From assembly GCA_026995935.1 (NCBI GenBank), contig JALWNK010000074.1:1-32275 (forward strand): a stretch of DNA of 32,275 nt. Reading direction: 5' to 3'. Shown here one piece after another: positions 7,956 to 18,080 of the stretch. Position numbers and translations under genes: made by a program. This DNA is from Deltaproteobacteria bacterium. GTDB taxonomy: Bacteria; Desulfobacterota; Dissulfuribacteria; Dissulfuribacterales; QOAL01. Position 1 is the first letter of the stretch. Each line of letters starts with the position of its first letter. The notes beneath the pieces were generated by a model, which was given only the letters and a program-made list of their open reading frames with translations, ran no database searches and was not told the origin of the DNA.

Positions 7956-8474
7956 CTAATAGACCCCGGCAACCCTGTGGTGAATGATTTCGGCCAGGTC
8001 CTGGCTTATCTTTTTAAGGGCGTTTTCCTTGAAACCTTCCGTCTTCATGAGGCTTTTGCCTACATAGAAGCCTTCTTCCCTGTAAATGGGAGGGCTTTTC
8101 CATATCTCCTTCCCTGTTTTTGCATCAACGAGGCGTACAGAGCATTCAACACCGATGCGCCTTTCAACGGAGACGTCGTAGCGCACGTAGGAAAGGCCCG
8201 TGGTGTATGCACTTTCAATTGTGCCTTCAAGGATGATGTCTGCCTGATCCCTGGGCACAAGCTCAAGGCCCGAGTCTCTTAGAAACTCCTCCCTGAGCTC
8301 CTGGGTGACCCACTGGCCCAGGTGAAGCTCAGTGCTGTTGTTCTTCCAGGGGGCTATGTAAACGGTGCGGATCCAGGAAGGAAGCTGGACCTCGGTCTCC
8401 TGCCTGTGGTAGCCGCAGGCTGAAAGGAAGAGCACTATTAAAAGAATAAGGATGAGTCCCTTTGTATTCTTCAT
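7956..8474 (-). CDS. lptE: LPS-assembly lipoprotein LptE
   Basis: The 172-residue lipoprotein has a hydrophobic signal ending in the lipobox LSAC, with the CGYH start of the mature protein that is typical of LptE. LptE plugs the LptD barrel that inserts lipopolysaccharide into the outer membrane. The body has the expected features: WIRTVYIAPWKNNS, then LTQ-like helix QWVTQELREEF and a conserved EGTI strand, then a C-terminal helix. Overall sequence conservation in this family is low, so the call rests on the lipobox, the pattern and the position. It starts 4 bases after leuS, the same leuS-lptE order found in many proteobacteria. It is the last gene of the rib-nusB-leuS operon; I see no strong terminator after it. 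Confidence 0.85.
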   Translation of the reverse strand: MKNTKGLILILLIVLFLSACGYHRQETEVQLPSWIRTVYIAPWKNNSTELHLGQWVTQELREEFLRDSGLELVPRDQADIILEGTIESAYTTGLSYVRYDVSVERRIGVECSVRLVDAKTGKEIWKSPPIYREEGFYVGKSLMKTEGFKENALKKISQDLAEIIHHRVAGVY

Positions 8475-8478
8475 GCCT

Positions 8479-10971
8479 TTAAACCACGATGTTAAGGAGC
8501 CTGTCCTGCACGTAGATCACCTTTCTTATCTCCTTGTTTTCAAGGTGTTTGAGCACATTTGGCTCCTTTCTGGCAAGCTCCAGAACCTCGTCCTGTCCTG
8601 CGCCTGCCGGAACCTCTATGCGGCCGCGCACCTTCCCCTTTATCTGGATCACAATGGTTACACTATCCCTTTTTGCCGCCTCCTCATCATATTCTGGCCA
8701 GCTTTCCTGGGCTATGATATTCGTGTGGCCAAGAAGCTGCCACATCTCTGCGGTAACATGGGGAATCATGGGTGAAAGGAGCAGTATGGCAGACTCCAGG
8801 GCCTCCCTCATAACCTTCCAGAACCCTTCGCTCTTTTGCACATTTTCCTTTTGAAGCAGGGAGGTGATCTCGTTTACAAGCTCCATAACACTGCTTATGG
8901 CTGTGTTGAAATGGTACCTGTCCTCTATATCCTCGCTGACCTTTTTAACGGTCTGGTGCGTCTTTTGCCTAAGGGCCTTTAAATCCTTGTTTTTGGAGCA
9001 GATGGCGCCTAATTCCTCCCTTGAAAAGGTGGCGGATTTGAGCTCATTGAGGTTGTCTGTAACAAGGCGCCATAGCCTGTGAATGAACCTGTGGGCACCT
9101 TCCACGCCCCTGTCGCTCCACTCAAGGTCCCTTTCAGGGGGGGCTGCAAAGAGGATAAAGAGCCTTACGGTGTCGGCCCCGTATCGTTTTATCATGGTGT
9201 CCGGGTCCACCACGTTTCCCTTGGACTTTGACATCTTTGCCCCGTCCTTTAGCACCATGCCCTGGGTGAGCAGCCTGTCAAAGGGTTCATCCGCAGAAAG
9301 GTAGCCAAGGTCCCTCAGGGCCTTTGTGAAAAAGCGGGAGTAGAGAAGGTGGAGTATGGCGTGTTCTATGCCCCCAATGTACTGATCAACAGGAAGCCAC
9401 CTGTCCACACGTTCTTTGTCCAGGGGCTTTGAATCCTCATCCGGGCAGATGTAGCGGGCAAAATACCATGAGGACTCCACAAAGGTGTCCATGGTGTCTG
9501 TTTCCCTGCGGGCAGGAGCGCCGCACTTGGGGCAGGTAGTCTTATAAAAACTTTCGAGCATGGGAAGCGGTGAGCGGCCCGTTGGGTCAAATTCAACGTC
9601 AAAGGGAAGCTCAACGGGAAGATCCTCTTTATTTACTGGAACTGGGCCGCACTTATGGCAGTGGACAATGGGAATGGGCGCACCCCAGTACCTCTGGCGG
9701 GATATGCCCCAGTCCCTCAGCCTGTATGTCACCTTTTTCTTGCCCTTGCCCTGACCTTCCAGGAATTCTACGATCCTTTTCTTTGCCTCCTCGTTGTCAA
9801 GCCCGTTGAACTGGCCGGAGTTTACAAGGATTCCGGGACCCTCCCAGGCCTCCTCCATATCCTCCTCTTTGAGCTCCTTGTCCCTGGGCATTATGACAAT
9901 GCGGATGGGAAGGTTGTACTTTTTTGCAAACTCAAAATCCCTCTGGTCATGGGCGGGAACGGCCATTACAGCACCTGTTCCGTATTCCATGAGCACGAAA
10001 TTGGCAATGTAAATGGGAACAGGCTCCCCAGTTAGCGGATGGGCTGCATAGCTTCCGGTGAAGACGCCCTCCTTTTCCGTCTGGCCGTAACGCTCGCTTT
10101 TAAGGGCAGCCTTCCACTTCTCAACAAAGGCCCGCACCTCCTCTTCCCTGCCTGTTCCTTCGGAAAGGGAGAGTGCCAGGGGATGCTCAGGGGAAATGCT
10201 CATGAAAGTAACACCAAAGAGGGTATCAGGCCTTGTGGTAAAGACCTTTAGGACCTCTTCCCTCCCCTTAATGGGAAAAGCGATTTCAGCGCCAACGCTC
10301 TTTCCTATCCAGTTTCTCTGCATGGTAAGGACTTTTTCAGGCCAGCCCTTGAGCCTGTCACAACCCTTAAGAAGCTCCTCTGCATAGGCAGTTATCCTGA
10401 AAAACCAGCTGTCAAGCTCCCTTTCCACCACCTGGCTGTCACATCTCCAGCAGAGGCCGTCTTCTACCTGCTCGTTGGCAAGGACGGTCTGGCACGACTC
10501 GCACCAGTTGACCTTTGCCTTTTTCACGTAAACAAGGCCCTTCTCCAGCATCTCAATGAAAAATAGCTGCTCCCACTTGTAGTAGTTTGGATCGCAGGTG
10601 GCTATCTCCCGGGACCAGTCATAGGAAAGGCCCATGCGCTTTAGCTGGGTCCGCATGTAGTCGATGTTCTCGTAGGTCCACTTGGCTGGATGTATGCCGT
10701 GCTTTATGGCGGCGTTTTCTGCCGGAAGGCCAAAGGCGTCCCAGCCCATTGGATGAAGCACGTCAAAGCCCTGCATCCTTTTGTAACGGGCAATAACGTC
10801 CCCTATGGAGTAGTTCCTGACATGCCCCATGTGGATGCGCCCCGACGGGTAGGGAAACATCTCAAGACAGTAGTAGGGACGCTCAGCCCCCCTGTCATCC
10901 AGCCGGAAAATCTCCTTTTCCTCCCAAAGCCTCTGCTGCCTCTCCTCTATCTTTGAAAAGTCGTATTTCAT
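8479..10971 (-). CDS. leuS: Leucyl-tRNA synthetase
   Basis: This enzyme charges tRNA-Leu with leucine. The 830-residue length is normal. The class I signature HMGH is at 47-50 within [19 protein letters not shown], and the KMSKS loop is intact ([15 protein letters not shown]). Cys pairs CESC...CWRC (about 158-178) and CHKC/CPKC mark zinc-knuckle regions. The editing domain contains [12 protein letters not shown] and the conserved [15 protein letters not shown]. The C-terminal tRNA-binding end with [14 protein letters not shown] is present. It lies 7 bases after nusB and 4 bases before lptE, so it is co-transcribed. Confidence 0.97.
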   Translation of the reverse strand: MKYDFSKIEERQQRLWEEKEIFRLDDRGAERPYYCLEMFPYPSGRIHMGHVRNYSIGDVIARYKRMQGFDVLHPMGWDAFGLPAENAAIKHGIHPAKWTYENIDYMRTQLKRMGLSYDWSREIATCDPNYYKWEQLFFIEMLEKGLVYVKKAKVNWCESCQTVLANEQVEDGLCWRCDSQVVERELDSWFFRITAYAEELLKGCDRLKGWPEKVLTMQRNWIGKSVGAEIAFPIKGREEVLKVFTTRPDTLFGVTFMSISPEHPLALSLSEGTGREEEVRAFVEKWKAALKSERYGQTEKEGVFTGSYAAHPLTGEPVPIYIANFVLMEYGTGAVMAVPAHDQRDFEFAKKYNLPIRIVIMPRDKELKEEDMEEAWEGPGILVNSGQFNGLDNEEAKKRIVEFLEGQGKGKKKVTYRLRDWGISRQRYWGAPIPIVHCHKCGPVPVNKEDLPVELPFDVEFDPTGRSPLPMLESFYKTTCPKCGAPARRETDTMDTFVESSWYFARYICPDEDSKPLDKERVDRWLPVDQYIGGIEHAILHLLYSRFFTKALRDLGYLSADEPFDRLLTQGMVLKDGAKMSKSKGNVVDPDTMIKRYGADTVRLFILFAAPPERDLEWSDRGVEGAHRFIHRLWRLVTDNLNELKSATFSREELGAICSKNKDLKALRQKTHQTVKKVSEDIEDRYHFNTAISSVMELVNEITSLLQKENVQKSEGFWKVMREALESAILLLSPMIPHVTAEMWQLLGHTNIIAQESWPEYDEEAAKRDSVTIVIQIKGKVRGRIEVPAGAGQDEVLELARKEPNVLKHLENKEIRKVIYVQDRLLNIVV

Positions 10972-10978
10972 GGCAGGC

Positions 10979-11455
10979 CTATCCCTCTGCCTCCTTAAGA
11001 TGCATCTTCTTTTGGCAATGTTTCCTGTAAACAGAATCCAGGATGCCGTTTACAAAGGCCGGAGAGTTGGCATCTCCAAATCTCTTTGCCAGCTCCACTG
11101 CCTCGTTTATGGCCACCTTGGGCGGCATGTCAGGGTGGAAGCAAAGCTCGTATATCCCAAGCCGAAGGATGTTCCTGTCCACCATGGCCATTCTCTGTAT
11201 CTTCCAGCCCTTTGAAAACCTCTTTATTATCTCATCCACCCTGGAGCGCCTCTGGAGCACGCCTGTCACAAGGTCCCTTATGAAATCCCTGAGCTCAGGG
11301 TCCTCCACCGAGTTTGCTGGCGCAAGGTCCTTTTCGTACTCTTCCAGGGCCCTTGAAGCGAACTCCTCCATCTCCTGAGGGTCCATCTGCCTTTCCCAAT
11401 CTGCCTGGTAGAGTATCTGCAGGGCGATTTCCCTTCCCTTTCGTCTGCCTGGCAT
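10979..11455 (-). CDS. nusB: Transcription antitermination factor NusB
   Basis: NusB, with NusE (S10), binds boxA RNA and supports antitermination of rRNA operons. The 158-residue protein begins [18 protein letters not shown], the typical helix 1 motif. Later it has [11 protein letters not shown] and [17 protein letters not shown], then [12 protein letters not shown], all standard NusB blocks. Its ATG overlaps the ribH stop codon by one base (TAATG), implying translational coupling. The ribH-nusB adjacency is common across bacteria. Confidence 0.95.
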   Translation of the reverse strand: MPGRRKGREIALQILYQADWERQMDPQEMEEFASRALEEYEKDLAPANSVEDPELRDFIRDLVTGVLQRRSRVDEIIKRFSKGWKIQRMAMVDRNILRLGIYELCFHPDMPPKVAINEAVELAKRFGDANSPAFVNGILDSVYRKHCQKKMHLKEAEG

Positions 11456-11925
11456 TAACCCTCTATGGTCTTCAGCAGGTTGGCCATCTCAACTGCTGCA
11501 AGGGCCGCATCCCATCCCTTGTTGCCGGCCTTGGTTCCAGCCCTTTCAATGGCCTGTTCTATGGTCTCCGTGGTGAGTATTCCAAAGGCCACCGGGCAGT
11601 GGGATTTCATGGCCACCTGGGCGATACCCTTGGATGATTCCGCTGCCACATAGTCAAAGTGGGGAGTTGCGCCTCTTATTATGCAGCCAAGGCAGATGAC
11701 GCAGTCATACCTGCCAGTGTCCGCCATCTTCTTGGCCACAAGGGGTATCTCAAAGGCGCCCGGTACCCATGCAACCTCAACGTCCTTATCCGATGCCCCG
11801 TGGCGAATCAGGGCGTCCATGGCCCCACCAAGGAGCTTTGTAGAGATGAACTCGTTAAAACGGGAAATGACGATTCCTATTCTAAGTCCGCTGGCATCCA
11901 GGTGCCCTTCGTACGTTTTAGGCAT
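11455..11925 (-). CDS. ribH: 6,7-dimethyl-8-ribityllumazine synthase
   Basis: This enzyme condenses 5-amino-6-ribitylamino-uracil with 3,4-dihydroxy-2-butanone 4-phosphate, the penultimate step to riboflavin; it usually forms hollow 60-mers or pentamers. The 156-residue protein shows SRFNEFI (21-27), [11 protein letters not shown] (54-64), [16 protein letters not shown] with the catalytic His89, and the NKGWDAA end motif. It overlaps ribBA by 8 bases and nusB by 1, so the whole block is one tightly coupled operon. Confidence 0.97.
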   Translation of the reverse strand: MPKTYEGHLDASGLRIGIVISRFNEFISTKLLGGAMDALIRHGASDKDVEVAWVPGAFEIPLVAKKMADTGRYDCVICLGCIIRGATPHFDYVAAESSKGIAQVAMKSHCPVAFGILTTETIEQAIERAGTKAGNKGWDAALAAVEMANLLKTIEG

Positions 11926-13153
11926 CTATCTTCTCCTTTATCTTGTCGAGCCTCAAGAGATGGCCCATTTTTTCTGCCTTGCACTGGAGATACCTCATGT
12001 TTTCCTCCTGGGGCGGGATCTCAATGGCTACCCTTTCCACCACCTCGAGTCCGTAGCCTTCAAGACCCACGATCTTCTTGGGGTTGTTGGTCATAAGGCG
12101 CATCTTTCTAACGCCGAGGTCTCTTAGAATCTGTGCGCCCACGCCATAGTCGCGAAGATCCGCCTTGAAACCAAGCTCCTGGTTGGCCTCAACGGTATCC
12201 CTGCCCTTGTCTTGAAGGCAGTAGGCCTTGAGCTTGTTCAAAAGGCCTATGCCCCTTCCCTCCTGGCGCATGTAGAGGAGTATCCCCCTTCCTTCCCTGC
12301 CTATCTGCATCATTGCATGCCTTAGCTGGGGGCCGCAGTCGCAGCGAAGGGAGCCGAAGACGTCTCCTGTTAGGCACTCAGAATGTACCCTTACAAGTAT
12401 CTTGTCATCAGGGCCAAAGTTTGGGTCCCCGTGAACCAGGGCGATGTGCTCGTGCTTGTCAAGAAGGGATGTGTATGCAATAAGCTTCCACTCACCGCCG
12501 TAGGCAGAGGGAAGCCTGGTCTCCACCTCCCTTTTAACAAGGCTTTCGTTCTTGAGCCTGTAGGCAATGAGATCGGCAATGGTTACGATCTTGAGCCCGT
12601 GCTCCTTGGCAAATATCTCGAGGTCCGGCATCCTCGCCATGGTGCCGTCATCCTTCATGATCTCGCAGATGACGCCTGCAGGTTTAAGCCCTGCAAGGCG
12701 GGCAAGGTCCACGGAGCCTTCTGTCTGGCCTGCCCTGACCAGCACACCGCCATCCCGCGCCCTCAAGGGGAAGACGTGGCCAGGGGTTGCGATATCGTCC
12801 GGTGTGCAGTCGTCCTTCATGACCGTCAGTATGGTGGTTGCCCTGTCATGGGCGGAAATGCCCGTTGTGACCCCGCGCCGTGCCTCAATGGACACGGTAA
12901 ATGCCGTGCCAAAACGGCTGGTGTTCTTTGATGCCATCATGGGAAGGCCCAGTTTGTCCACAATGGAGCCTTCAAGGGCAAGACAAATGAGCCCCCTTCC
13001 ATACTTTGCCATGAAATTTATGGCCTCAGGGGTCACCTTTTCTGCGGCCATGCACAGGTCGCCCTCGTTTTCCCTGTCCTCGTCATCCACCAGGATGACC
13101 ATCTTACCCTCTTTTATGTCTTGAATTGCCTCTTCTATGGTTGAAACTGGCAT
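11918..13153 (-). CDS. ribBA: Bifunctional 3,4-DHBP synthase / GTP cyclohydrolase II
   Basis: It makes both starting units of riboflavin: DHBP from ribulose-5-phosphate (N-terminal RibB) and the pyrimidine precursor from GTP (C-terminal RibA). The 411-residue length fits the fusion. RibB motifs are [12 protein letters not shown] (22-33) and [15 protein letters not shown]. RibA motifs are [20 protein letters not shown], with the three zinc Cys, then [11 protein letters not shown], and TNNPKKI near the end. Both halves look catalytically complete. It sits 32 bases after ribE and overlaps ribH. Confidence 0.97.
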   Translation of the reverse strand: MPVSTIEEAIQDIKEGKMVILVDDEDRENEGDLCMAAEKVTPEAINFMAKYGRGLICLALEGSIVDKLGLPMMASKNTSRFGTAFTVSIEARRGVTTGISAHDRATTILTVMKDDCTPDDIATPGHVFPLRARDGGVLVRAGQTEGSVDLARLAGLKPAGVICEIMKDDGTMARMPDLEIFAKEHGLKIVTIADLIAYRLKNESLVKREVETRLPSAYGGEWKLIAYTSLLDKHEHIALVHGDPNFGPDDKILVRVHSECLTGDVFGSLRCDCGPQLRHAMMQIGREGRGILLYMRQEGRGIGLLNKLKAYCLQDKGRDTVEANQELGFKADLRDYGVGAQILRDLGVRKMRLMTNNPKKIVGLEGYGLEVVERVAIEIPPQEENMRYLQCKAEKMGHLLRLDKIKEKIDA

Positions 13154-13185
13154 CTTGCTACACCTGCCTGTATTTTTTTAATTTT

Positions 13186-13845
13186 TTATAAAAATCCGTG
13201 CCTGGCCAGAAACTCCATGTCAACGGAGCGCTCATTTTTCTGGCCCTTTTGCCCCTTTTCAGAAAGGAGCAGCTTTTCAATATACTTTCCAAGCACATCC
13301 AGCTCAATATTAACCTTATCCCCTGGCTTTCTGAAGGAAAGGGTGGTCATCTTTGCCGTATGCGGAATGATGGCCACGGAGAAGCCTCCGGGCTGGCACT
13401 CATTTACCGTAAGGCTGATTCCGTCAATGGCAATGGAGCCCTTTTCGATGATGTACCTGTCAAGGCTGGGGTCAAGGCTGAAGGAGAAAAAGATGAAATC
13501 CCCCTTTTCCTGCCTTGAGGAAACCGTTGCCACCGTGTCCACGTGCCCGCTTACTATGTGCCCGCCGAGCCTGTCAGAAAGGCGAAGGGCGCGTTCAAGG
13601 TTCACCTTGTCGTTGATCCTTATGGAGGAAAGGGTAGTGCGTTTAAGGCTTTCAGGAGAGACATCCACGCTGAAGGCATCTGAAACAAGTGTTGTAACCG
13701 TCAGACACACACCGTTTACGGCTATTGATTCACCAAGCTCCGGGTCCTTTAGCTCAAAATCTGGCCTTATCAAGAGCCTAGTCCCGCGCTTTATTGGTGA
13801 AATACCGGTTACTGTGCCAAGACCCTGGATGATTCCTGTAAACAT
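13186..13845 (-). CDS. ribE: Riboflavin synthase alpha chain
   Basis: It dismutates two 6,7-dimethyl-8-ribityllumazine molecules to riboflavin. The protein starts MFTGIIQGLG, the family's conserved N-terminus. The frame extends 4 codons further to a TTG at 13857, but ATG 13845 has GGAG 7 bases upstream and gives the standard start, 219 residues. Two lumazine-binding barrels are visible: the first with VNGVCLTV, the second beginning HIVSGHVDTVA and containing IDGISLTVNE. A short tail follows (GQKGQKNERSVDMEFLARHG), absent from many homologues. The ribD stop lies two bases before the ATG. Confidence 0.95.
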   Translation of the reverse strand: MFTGIIQGLGTVTGISPIKRGTRLLIRPDFELKDPELGESIAVNGVCLTVTTLVSDAFSVDVSPESLKRTTLSSIRINDKVNLERALRLSDRLGGHIVSGHVDTVATVSSRQEKGDFIFFSFSLDPSLDRYIIEKGSIAIDGISLTVNECQPGGFSVAIIPHTAKMTTLSFRKPGDKVNIELDVLGKYIEKLLLSEKGQKGQKNERSVDMEFLARHGFL

Positions 13846-13847
13846 GG

Positions 13848-14987
13848 CTAGCTCCAAAACCTTTCAAGGTTGCTTACAAGGCCTGAAAGGAGCACGTTGT
13901 CCCCGAACCATCTGCACTTGACCTCATGTAGCCTCGGTGCCTGGCTCACCTTCTCCACCCCCTGGCCAAGAACAGAAGAAGGGGCTTCCTTTCCACCTAT
14001 CACAATGGGGGCGAAAAAGAAAAATGCCTCGTCAACGAGCCCTTTGTCCCAGAAGGAGCCGTGAACGTGTGCCCCGCCTTCAACCAGGACGGACTGGATA
14101 CCACTTGCACCAAGAAACTTCATGAGCTCACGTACGTCAACCTGGCCCTCTGGGCTTGCTGGAAGCTTAACCACCTGTACCCCTCTTTCCTCAAGGGCCC
14201 GGCTCTTTTCCTTAGGCGCATCCAAAGTTGTTACAACCAGTGTTGGCGCCTCCCCACTTACCTCGAACACCTTGAGTTCAAGGGGAAGGGAGAGTCTTGA
14301 GTCGAGTATTACCCTTAGAAGCTTCTTTGAAGGCCTTCCCCTTTTCCTGAAGGTGAGGCTTGGATCATCTTTAAGGGCAGTGTTTTTTCCAACGAGTATG
14401 GCGTCACTCCACTGGCGAAGCTCCTGGCCAAAGCCCCGGGCTTGCTCATTTGTGATCCACTTTGAGTGCCCAGTCCTTGAGGCGACCCTGCCGTCAAGGC
14501 TGCTTGCCGCCTTAAGCCTCACCCACGGAAGCGCAGTACGCATATGCTTTGCAAAGGGCGCAATGAGGCGCATGCATTCCCCTTCCAGGCATCCTGTTTC
14601 CACCTGAAGGCCCTTTTTTCTCAGAAACTGCGCCCCGCCTCCCTTTACCTTTGGATTTGGATCCATTGCGCCAATCACTACTCTTTTTATGCCTGCCTCA
14701 AGTACTGCCCTTGTACAGGGTGGGGTCCTGCCCGTGTGGTTGCAAGGCTCAAGGGTCACGTAAATGTCTGCACCCTTGGCTTCTGAGCCTGCGTCCCTAA
14801 TGGCATTTACCTCTGCATGGGCGGTGCCTGCCCTCTTGTGCCAGCCTCGTCCAATGACCTTGCCATCCTTAACTATTACCGCCCCCACTGCGGGGTTTGG
14901 GGTGGTGTAGCCAAGGCCTTTTCTGGCAAGGCCAAGGGCCATGCTCATAAATTTTCTATCTGTTTTGTCAAAAGGGATGGCACTCAT
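13848..14987 (-). CDS. ribD: Bifunctional pyrimidine deaminase/reductase RibD
   Basis: It deaminates and then reduces the GTP-derived pyrimidine intermediate of riboflavin synthesis. With the start at ATG 14987 it has 379 residues, the normal size. The zinc deaminase site is complete: HAEVNA (57-62) and PCNHTGRTPPC with Cys82 and Cys91. The reductase half begins at WVRLKAASSLDGRVA and includes ITNEQARG and ILVEGGAHVHG. The frame is open for another 105 codons upstream, but a sigma-70 promoter at 15061-15033 falls inside that extension, so the shorter start is chosen. No FMN riboswitch fits in the roughly 40-base leader. It is the first gene of the seven-gene operon. Confidence 0.93.
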   Translation of the reverse strand: MSAIPFDKTDRKFMSMALGLARKGLGYTTPNPAVGAVIVKDGKVIGRGWHKRAGTAHAEVNAIRDAGSEAKGADIYVTLEPCNHTGRTPPCTRAVLEAGIKRVVIGAMDPNPKVKGGGAQFLRKKGLQVETGCLEGECMRLIAPFAKHMRTALPWVRLKAASSLDGRVASRTGHSKWITNEQARGFGQELRQWSDAILVGKNTALKDDPSLTFRKRGRPSKKLLRVILDSRLSLPLELKVFEVSGEAPTLVVTTLDAPKEKSRALEERGVQVVKLPASPEGQVDVRELMKFLGASGIQSVLVEGGAHVHGSFWDKGLVDEAFFFFAPIVIGGKEAPSSVLGQGVEKVSQAPRLHEVKCRWFGDNVLLSGLVSNLERFWS

Positions 14988-15032
14988 CTTATTAATTGCA
15001 AGAAATGTTGGCACTTTGCCCAGGTTGAGGGC

Positions 15033-15061
15033 ATTATTGTTAAAAAGTAAGAAGGCGTCAA
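15033..15061 (-). promoter_or_regulatory. Sigma-70 promoter of the riboflavin-nusB-leuS-lptE operon
   Basis: On the minus strand TTGACG (15061-15056) and AATAAT (15038-15033) are separated by exactly 17 bases. The RNA start would be near 15026, about 39 bases before the ribD ATG. Confidence 0.7.
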
Positions 15062-15225
15062 TAAAATAAAAGACCCTTTTTAAGGCCGTTTTCTCGTGTT
15101 CCTTTGTAATGAATTTGTAATCAAGGGGACAAACCTGAAAGAGGGCGCCATTTAGGCTGTCTTTTATTGTGGCGTATTGATAATCTAAGGCCAATTCAAA
15201 CAAGGCTGTGTGGGGGAATCCGGAA

Positions 15226-16299
15226 ATGGAAACAAACAGGAGTTTTGAAAAGATGGCCATGGAGGCGGCAATCAGGATAGCCGTGGTTGCCGCCCTTGTC
15301 ATATGGACCTACCAAATCATAAGGCCGTTTCTTATGCCCCTTATCTGGGGCGTTATCATCGCCATTGCAGTGGACCCTTTCATAGAAAGGTGCGCTAAAC
15401 TCCTTGGAAACAGGAGGAGGCTTACAGCCGCTCTTTTTGCCCTCGTAATCATGGTAACCCTTGTTGTTCCAGTGGTTATGCTTTCCACCTCGTCCTTCCA
15501 GGCCCTTCAGCCCTACATAAAGGATATCCACAAGATACATCTCACCATACCTCCACCCCCAAAGAACGTCTATGGCTGGCCGGTTATCGGCCCCCTTGTA
15601 GCCAAGTTCTGGACAATGGCCTCCCATAATCTTGGGGCAATAGTCAAACAGTTTGAGCCACAGCTAAAAGGCATTTTTCTTTACCTTATTGGCCTTGTGG
15701 GCGGGGGCTTCAAGGCGGTCTTTCTTTTTGTCATCTCCATAATCACCGCAGCGGCCCTCCTTGCCAATGCCCAGAAGGCCGCATCGGTTACTAGGCGAAT
15801 AATATGCAGGTTTTCCGGAGAAAAGGGGCCTGAGATAGTTGCTCTTGCCAGCGCCACCATCAGGGCCGTTATGCTTGGGGTGGTAGGGGTCGCCATTATT
15901 CAATCGGTCCTTTCTGCCGTTGGGATGATAATCATGGGCGTTCCCCTTGCCGGGCTTTGGGCAGTGCTTGTGCTTGTCTGTGCAGTCATGCAGCTCCCAC
16001 CCCTGCTTATCCTTGGGCCAGTGGCAGGCTGGGCCTTCATGACATATGACACCACCCCTGCGGTGATCTTTCTCATATGGTGCCTCGTTGTAAGCGCAAG
16101 CGACAGCTTCCTAAAGCCCCTACTCATGGGAAGGGGAGTAAAGATTCCCATGCTGGTTATCCTTCTTGGCGCCCTTGGGGGCATGATGGTCTCTGGAATC
16201 ATAGGGCTTTTTCTTGGCGCGGTGATAGTGGCCATCAGCTACGAGCTATTTTTGGCCTGGGTGGCAGAGGTGGATGAGTCACGGCCAGGTTGCAGTTAG
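15226..16299 (+). CDS. AI-2E family (PerM/YdiK-like) membrane protein
   Basis: The protein of about 357 residues is a multi-pass inner-membrane protein of the AI-2 exporter superfamily. Hydrophobic segments lie near the N-terminus (two close together), after the large soluble loop, and four or more in the C-terminal half. Family-typical features are IRPFLMPLIWGVIIAIAVDPF near the start and the C-terminal SDSFLKPLLMGRG, which fits the conserved D-N/S-x-L-x-P-x-x-x-G motif. The superfamily includes proteins linked to AI-2 export or Na+/H+ antiport; substrate cannot be told here. ATG 15226 is preferred over GTG 15208 because GGGGGA lies about 9 bases before it. It diverges from ribD and converges on the cysteine-cluster gene. 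Confidence 0.85.
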   Translation: METNRSFEKMAMEAAIRIAVVAALVIWTYQIIRPFLMPLIWGVIIAIAVDPFIERCAKLLGNRRRLTAALFALVIMVTLVVPVVMLSTSSFQALQPYIKDIHKIHLTIPPPPKNVYGWPVIGPLVAKFWTMASHNLGAIVKQFEPQLKGIFLYLIGLVGGGFKAVFLFVISIITAAALLANAQKAASVTRRIICRFSGEKGPEIVALASATIRAVMLGVVGVAIIQSVLSAVGMIIMGVPLAGLWAVLVLVCAVMQLPPLLILGPVAGWAFMTYDTTPAVIFLIWCLVVSASDSFLKPLLMGRGVKIPMLVILLGALGGMMVSGIIGLFLGAVIVAISYELFLAWVAEVDESRPGCS

Positions 16300-16340
16300 C
16301 CAGGTAGCCTCCTTGCAAGCTCAGGCAGCAAATCAATATT

Positions 16341-17057
16341 TCAGGAAAGAATCTGCCAGTTCTCAGGCAGCAGGTCCCCCACTGTTTTGCCCCCCTCAAT
16401 TTCTACCTTTGAAAGCCTTCTCATAAAGGACTTGAATCTCATGGTCTCATCTGGCGGAATGATAAAGCAGGGAAGGGGCCGGTTGGTCTTTATCTTTCCT
16501 TCCAGGGAATCTGCAGCCTGCTTAAGGCCCTCCCGGTTTCCCGAAACCAGGGTTAACATGTCCAGGAGGTTTCCATACCACCCCCTGGAATCAATATGTT
16601 CCAGTATCTGGTACATGGCAAGGTTCACTGTTACCAGAAAGGGCGACATAAAGGCCTCACCGCCTTCTGTGCAAAGGGTTTCTGAATTCATGGCCCTGCA
16701 TGAAAAGGGGCGCGCCTGGTAAATGGAGCAAAGGCCGTCATTGGTCAGGAGCGGACACGGGTCAAAGGTGATAGGAGAGGTCTCTTCGGGCATCTGGTTT
16801 TCAGAAAGGCACATAGCTGCAGAGGTATTTATGGTAGTACTTGGCACGAAGTGGTCCTGCAAGGCTGCCTCCCTGACCTTTTCCTCGAGCCTTTGTGTGA
16901 GCAAGCCAGAGTCCAGGATGTATTCCACCTCCAGGGAGGTTACGGACACGTTTGTGGTGCAACAGGTTGCGCATCCCTTTTTGCAGGCAAGAGGAGTGCC
17001 CTTTAGAAATTTGTCGTAGAAGTCATATATGGCCTTAAGGGCCTTTGTATTCGCCAC
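16341..17057 (-). CDS. YkgJ-type cysteine-cluster protein (putative metal-binding)
   Basis: The 238-residue protein carries the YkgJ/UPF0153 pattern: an N-terminal CKKGCATCC cluster (Cys25, 29, 32, 33) and a second block CPLL...GLCSIYQARPFSCR. These Cys are thought to bind zinc or iron; biochemical function is unknown for most members. The frame is open to a TTG at 17132, but GTG 17057 has AAGGAG 6 bases upstream and is the better start. The longer version would overlap the -35 region of the rplM promoter. After the cluster comes an alpha-helical C-terminal part of about 130 residues without motifs I recognise. It is a single gene, divergent from rplM and convergent with the AI-2E gene. Confidence 0.8.
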   Translation of the reverse strand: MANTKALKAIYDFYDKFLKGTPLACKKGCATCCTTNVSVTSLEVEYILDSGLLTQRLEEKVREAALQDHFVPSTTINTSAAMCLSENQMPEETSPITFDPCPLLTNDGLCSIYQARPFSCRAMNSETLCTEGGEAFMSPFLVTVNLAMYQILEHIDSRGWYGNLLDMLTLVSGNREGLKQAADSLEGKIKTNRPLPCFIIPPDETMRFKSFMRRLSKVEIEGGKTVGDLLPENWQILS

Positions 17058-17120
17058 CTGATTCTCCTTGATTTTTTCCAAGAATAAATCAAAAAAGGCG
17101 CCAAGTACAATCTTTTTGCC

Positions 17121-17147
17121 TTGACAATCCAACCAGATTCATATAGT
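17121..17147 (+). promoter_or_regulatory. Sigma-70 promoter candidate of rplM-rpsI
   Basis: A perfect TTGACA (17121-17126) is followed by TATAGT (17142-17147) after 15 bases, or by TAGTAA after 17. Either gives a start some 50-60 bases before the rplM ATG. The spacing of the better -10 is short, so the exact box is uncertain. Confidence 0.5.
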
Positions 17148-17209
17148 AATCCGAATGCCTTTTTAAAAGGCGGACAAGATACGTGTGTCATAAGCAAGGA
17201 GAGCACAAG

Positions 17210-17644
17210 ATGAAGACCCCGCTTCCAAAGGTCAACGAGATAGAAAAGAAGTGGTACGTTGTTGATGCCACTGACAAGGTCCTGGGGCGTCTTGCCACGC
17301 AGATAGCCTTGAGGCTTAGGGGCAAGCACCGTCCAGACTTTACACCCCACCTGGACACCGGTGATTTTATAATAGTAATAAATGCGGAAAAGGTCAGACT
17401 TACAGGCAGAAAGCTGGACCAGAAGATGTATCACAAGCATTCTGGTTATCTTGGCGGGCTCAAGAGCATGACTGCAAGGCAGATGCTTGAGAAGAAGCCC
17501 GAGGAGGTCATTCGGCTTGCTGTGCGCCGCATGCTTCCAAAGAACAAGCTTGCCAGGCACCAGCTAAAGAAGCTCAAGGTTTACAGGGGGAGTGAGCATC
17601 CCCACGAGGCCCAGACTCCAGAGCCCCTGGAAATTTCAGCATAA
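17210..17644 (+). CDS. rplM: 50S ribosomal protein L13
   Basis: A structural protein of the large ribosomal subunit. The 144-residue protein shows [34 protein letters not shown] and [18 protein letters not shown], which are standard L13 blocks. ATG 17210 is chosen over a GTG nine codons earlier because AAGGAG sits 8 bases before it and MKTPLPK is a normal L13 start. It is followed after 22 bases by rpsI, the universal L13-S9 pair. Confidence 0.97.
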   Translation: MKTPLPKVNEIEKKWYVVDATDKVLGRLATQIALRLRGKHRPDFTPHLDTGDFIIVINAEKVRLTGRKLDQKMYHKHSGYLGGLKSMTARQMLEKKPEEVIRLAVRRMLPKNKLARHQLKKLKVYRGSEHPHEAQTPEPLEISA

Positions 17645-17666
17645 AGGAAGGATGGACAGGTAAGAC

Positions 17667-18053
17667 ATGGATACAGTTTACGCCACAGGTAAGAGAAAGA
17701 GTGCGGTTGCAAGGGTCTGGATCGCTCCAGGCACTGGACAAATAACAGTAAACGGCCGTGATTTCGACGACTATTTCGACATTGCGGTTGCAAGGCTAGT
17801 CGTAAGCCAGCCCTTTGAGATAACAAACACCCTTGGAAAGATAGACGTAAAGGCAACAGTGAAGGGCGGTGGGAAAAACGGGCAGGCAGAGGCCCTGAGA
17901 CACGGAATCGCAAGGGCACTTCAGCTAATGGACCCGGATCTGAGGCCCGCGCTAAAGAAGGCAGGCCTTCTTACCCGTGATGCCAGGGTCAAGGAGAGGA
18001 AAAAGTACGGCCTTGCTGGCGCAAGAAAGAGGTATCAGTACTCCAAGCGTTAA
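17667..18053 (+). CDS. rpsI: 30S ribosomal protein S9
   Basis: A small-subunit ribosomal protein whose C-terminal tail reaches the decoding site. The 128-residue protein begins with [14 protein letters not shown] and ends with the basic [17 protein letters not shown] tail, both diagnostic. It is co-transcribed with rplM and closed by a terminator 28 bases after the stop. Confidence 0.97.
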   Translation: MDTVYATGKRKSAVARVWIAPGTGQITVNGRDFDDYFDIAVARLVVSQPFEITNTLGKIDVKATVKGGGKNGQAEALRHGIARALQLMDPDLRPALKKAGLLTRDARVKERKKYGLAGARKRYQYSKR

Positions 18054-18080
18054 CAGGCCATGCAATAGCAGGTGTGATTT

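Noticed and set aside
7801-7959. Plus-strand small ORF (ending FYKDVSKSG) between the small secreted gene and lptE
   Set aside because: It overlaps the sigma-54-like promoter and has no well-placed start. It may be a remnant, but nothing supports expression.
14988-15302. 105-codon in-frame N-terminal extension of RibD
   Set aside because: A TTGACG-N17-AATAAT promoter lies inside it, it overlaps the divergent AI-2E gene, and RibD is full length without it.
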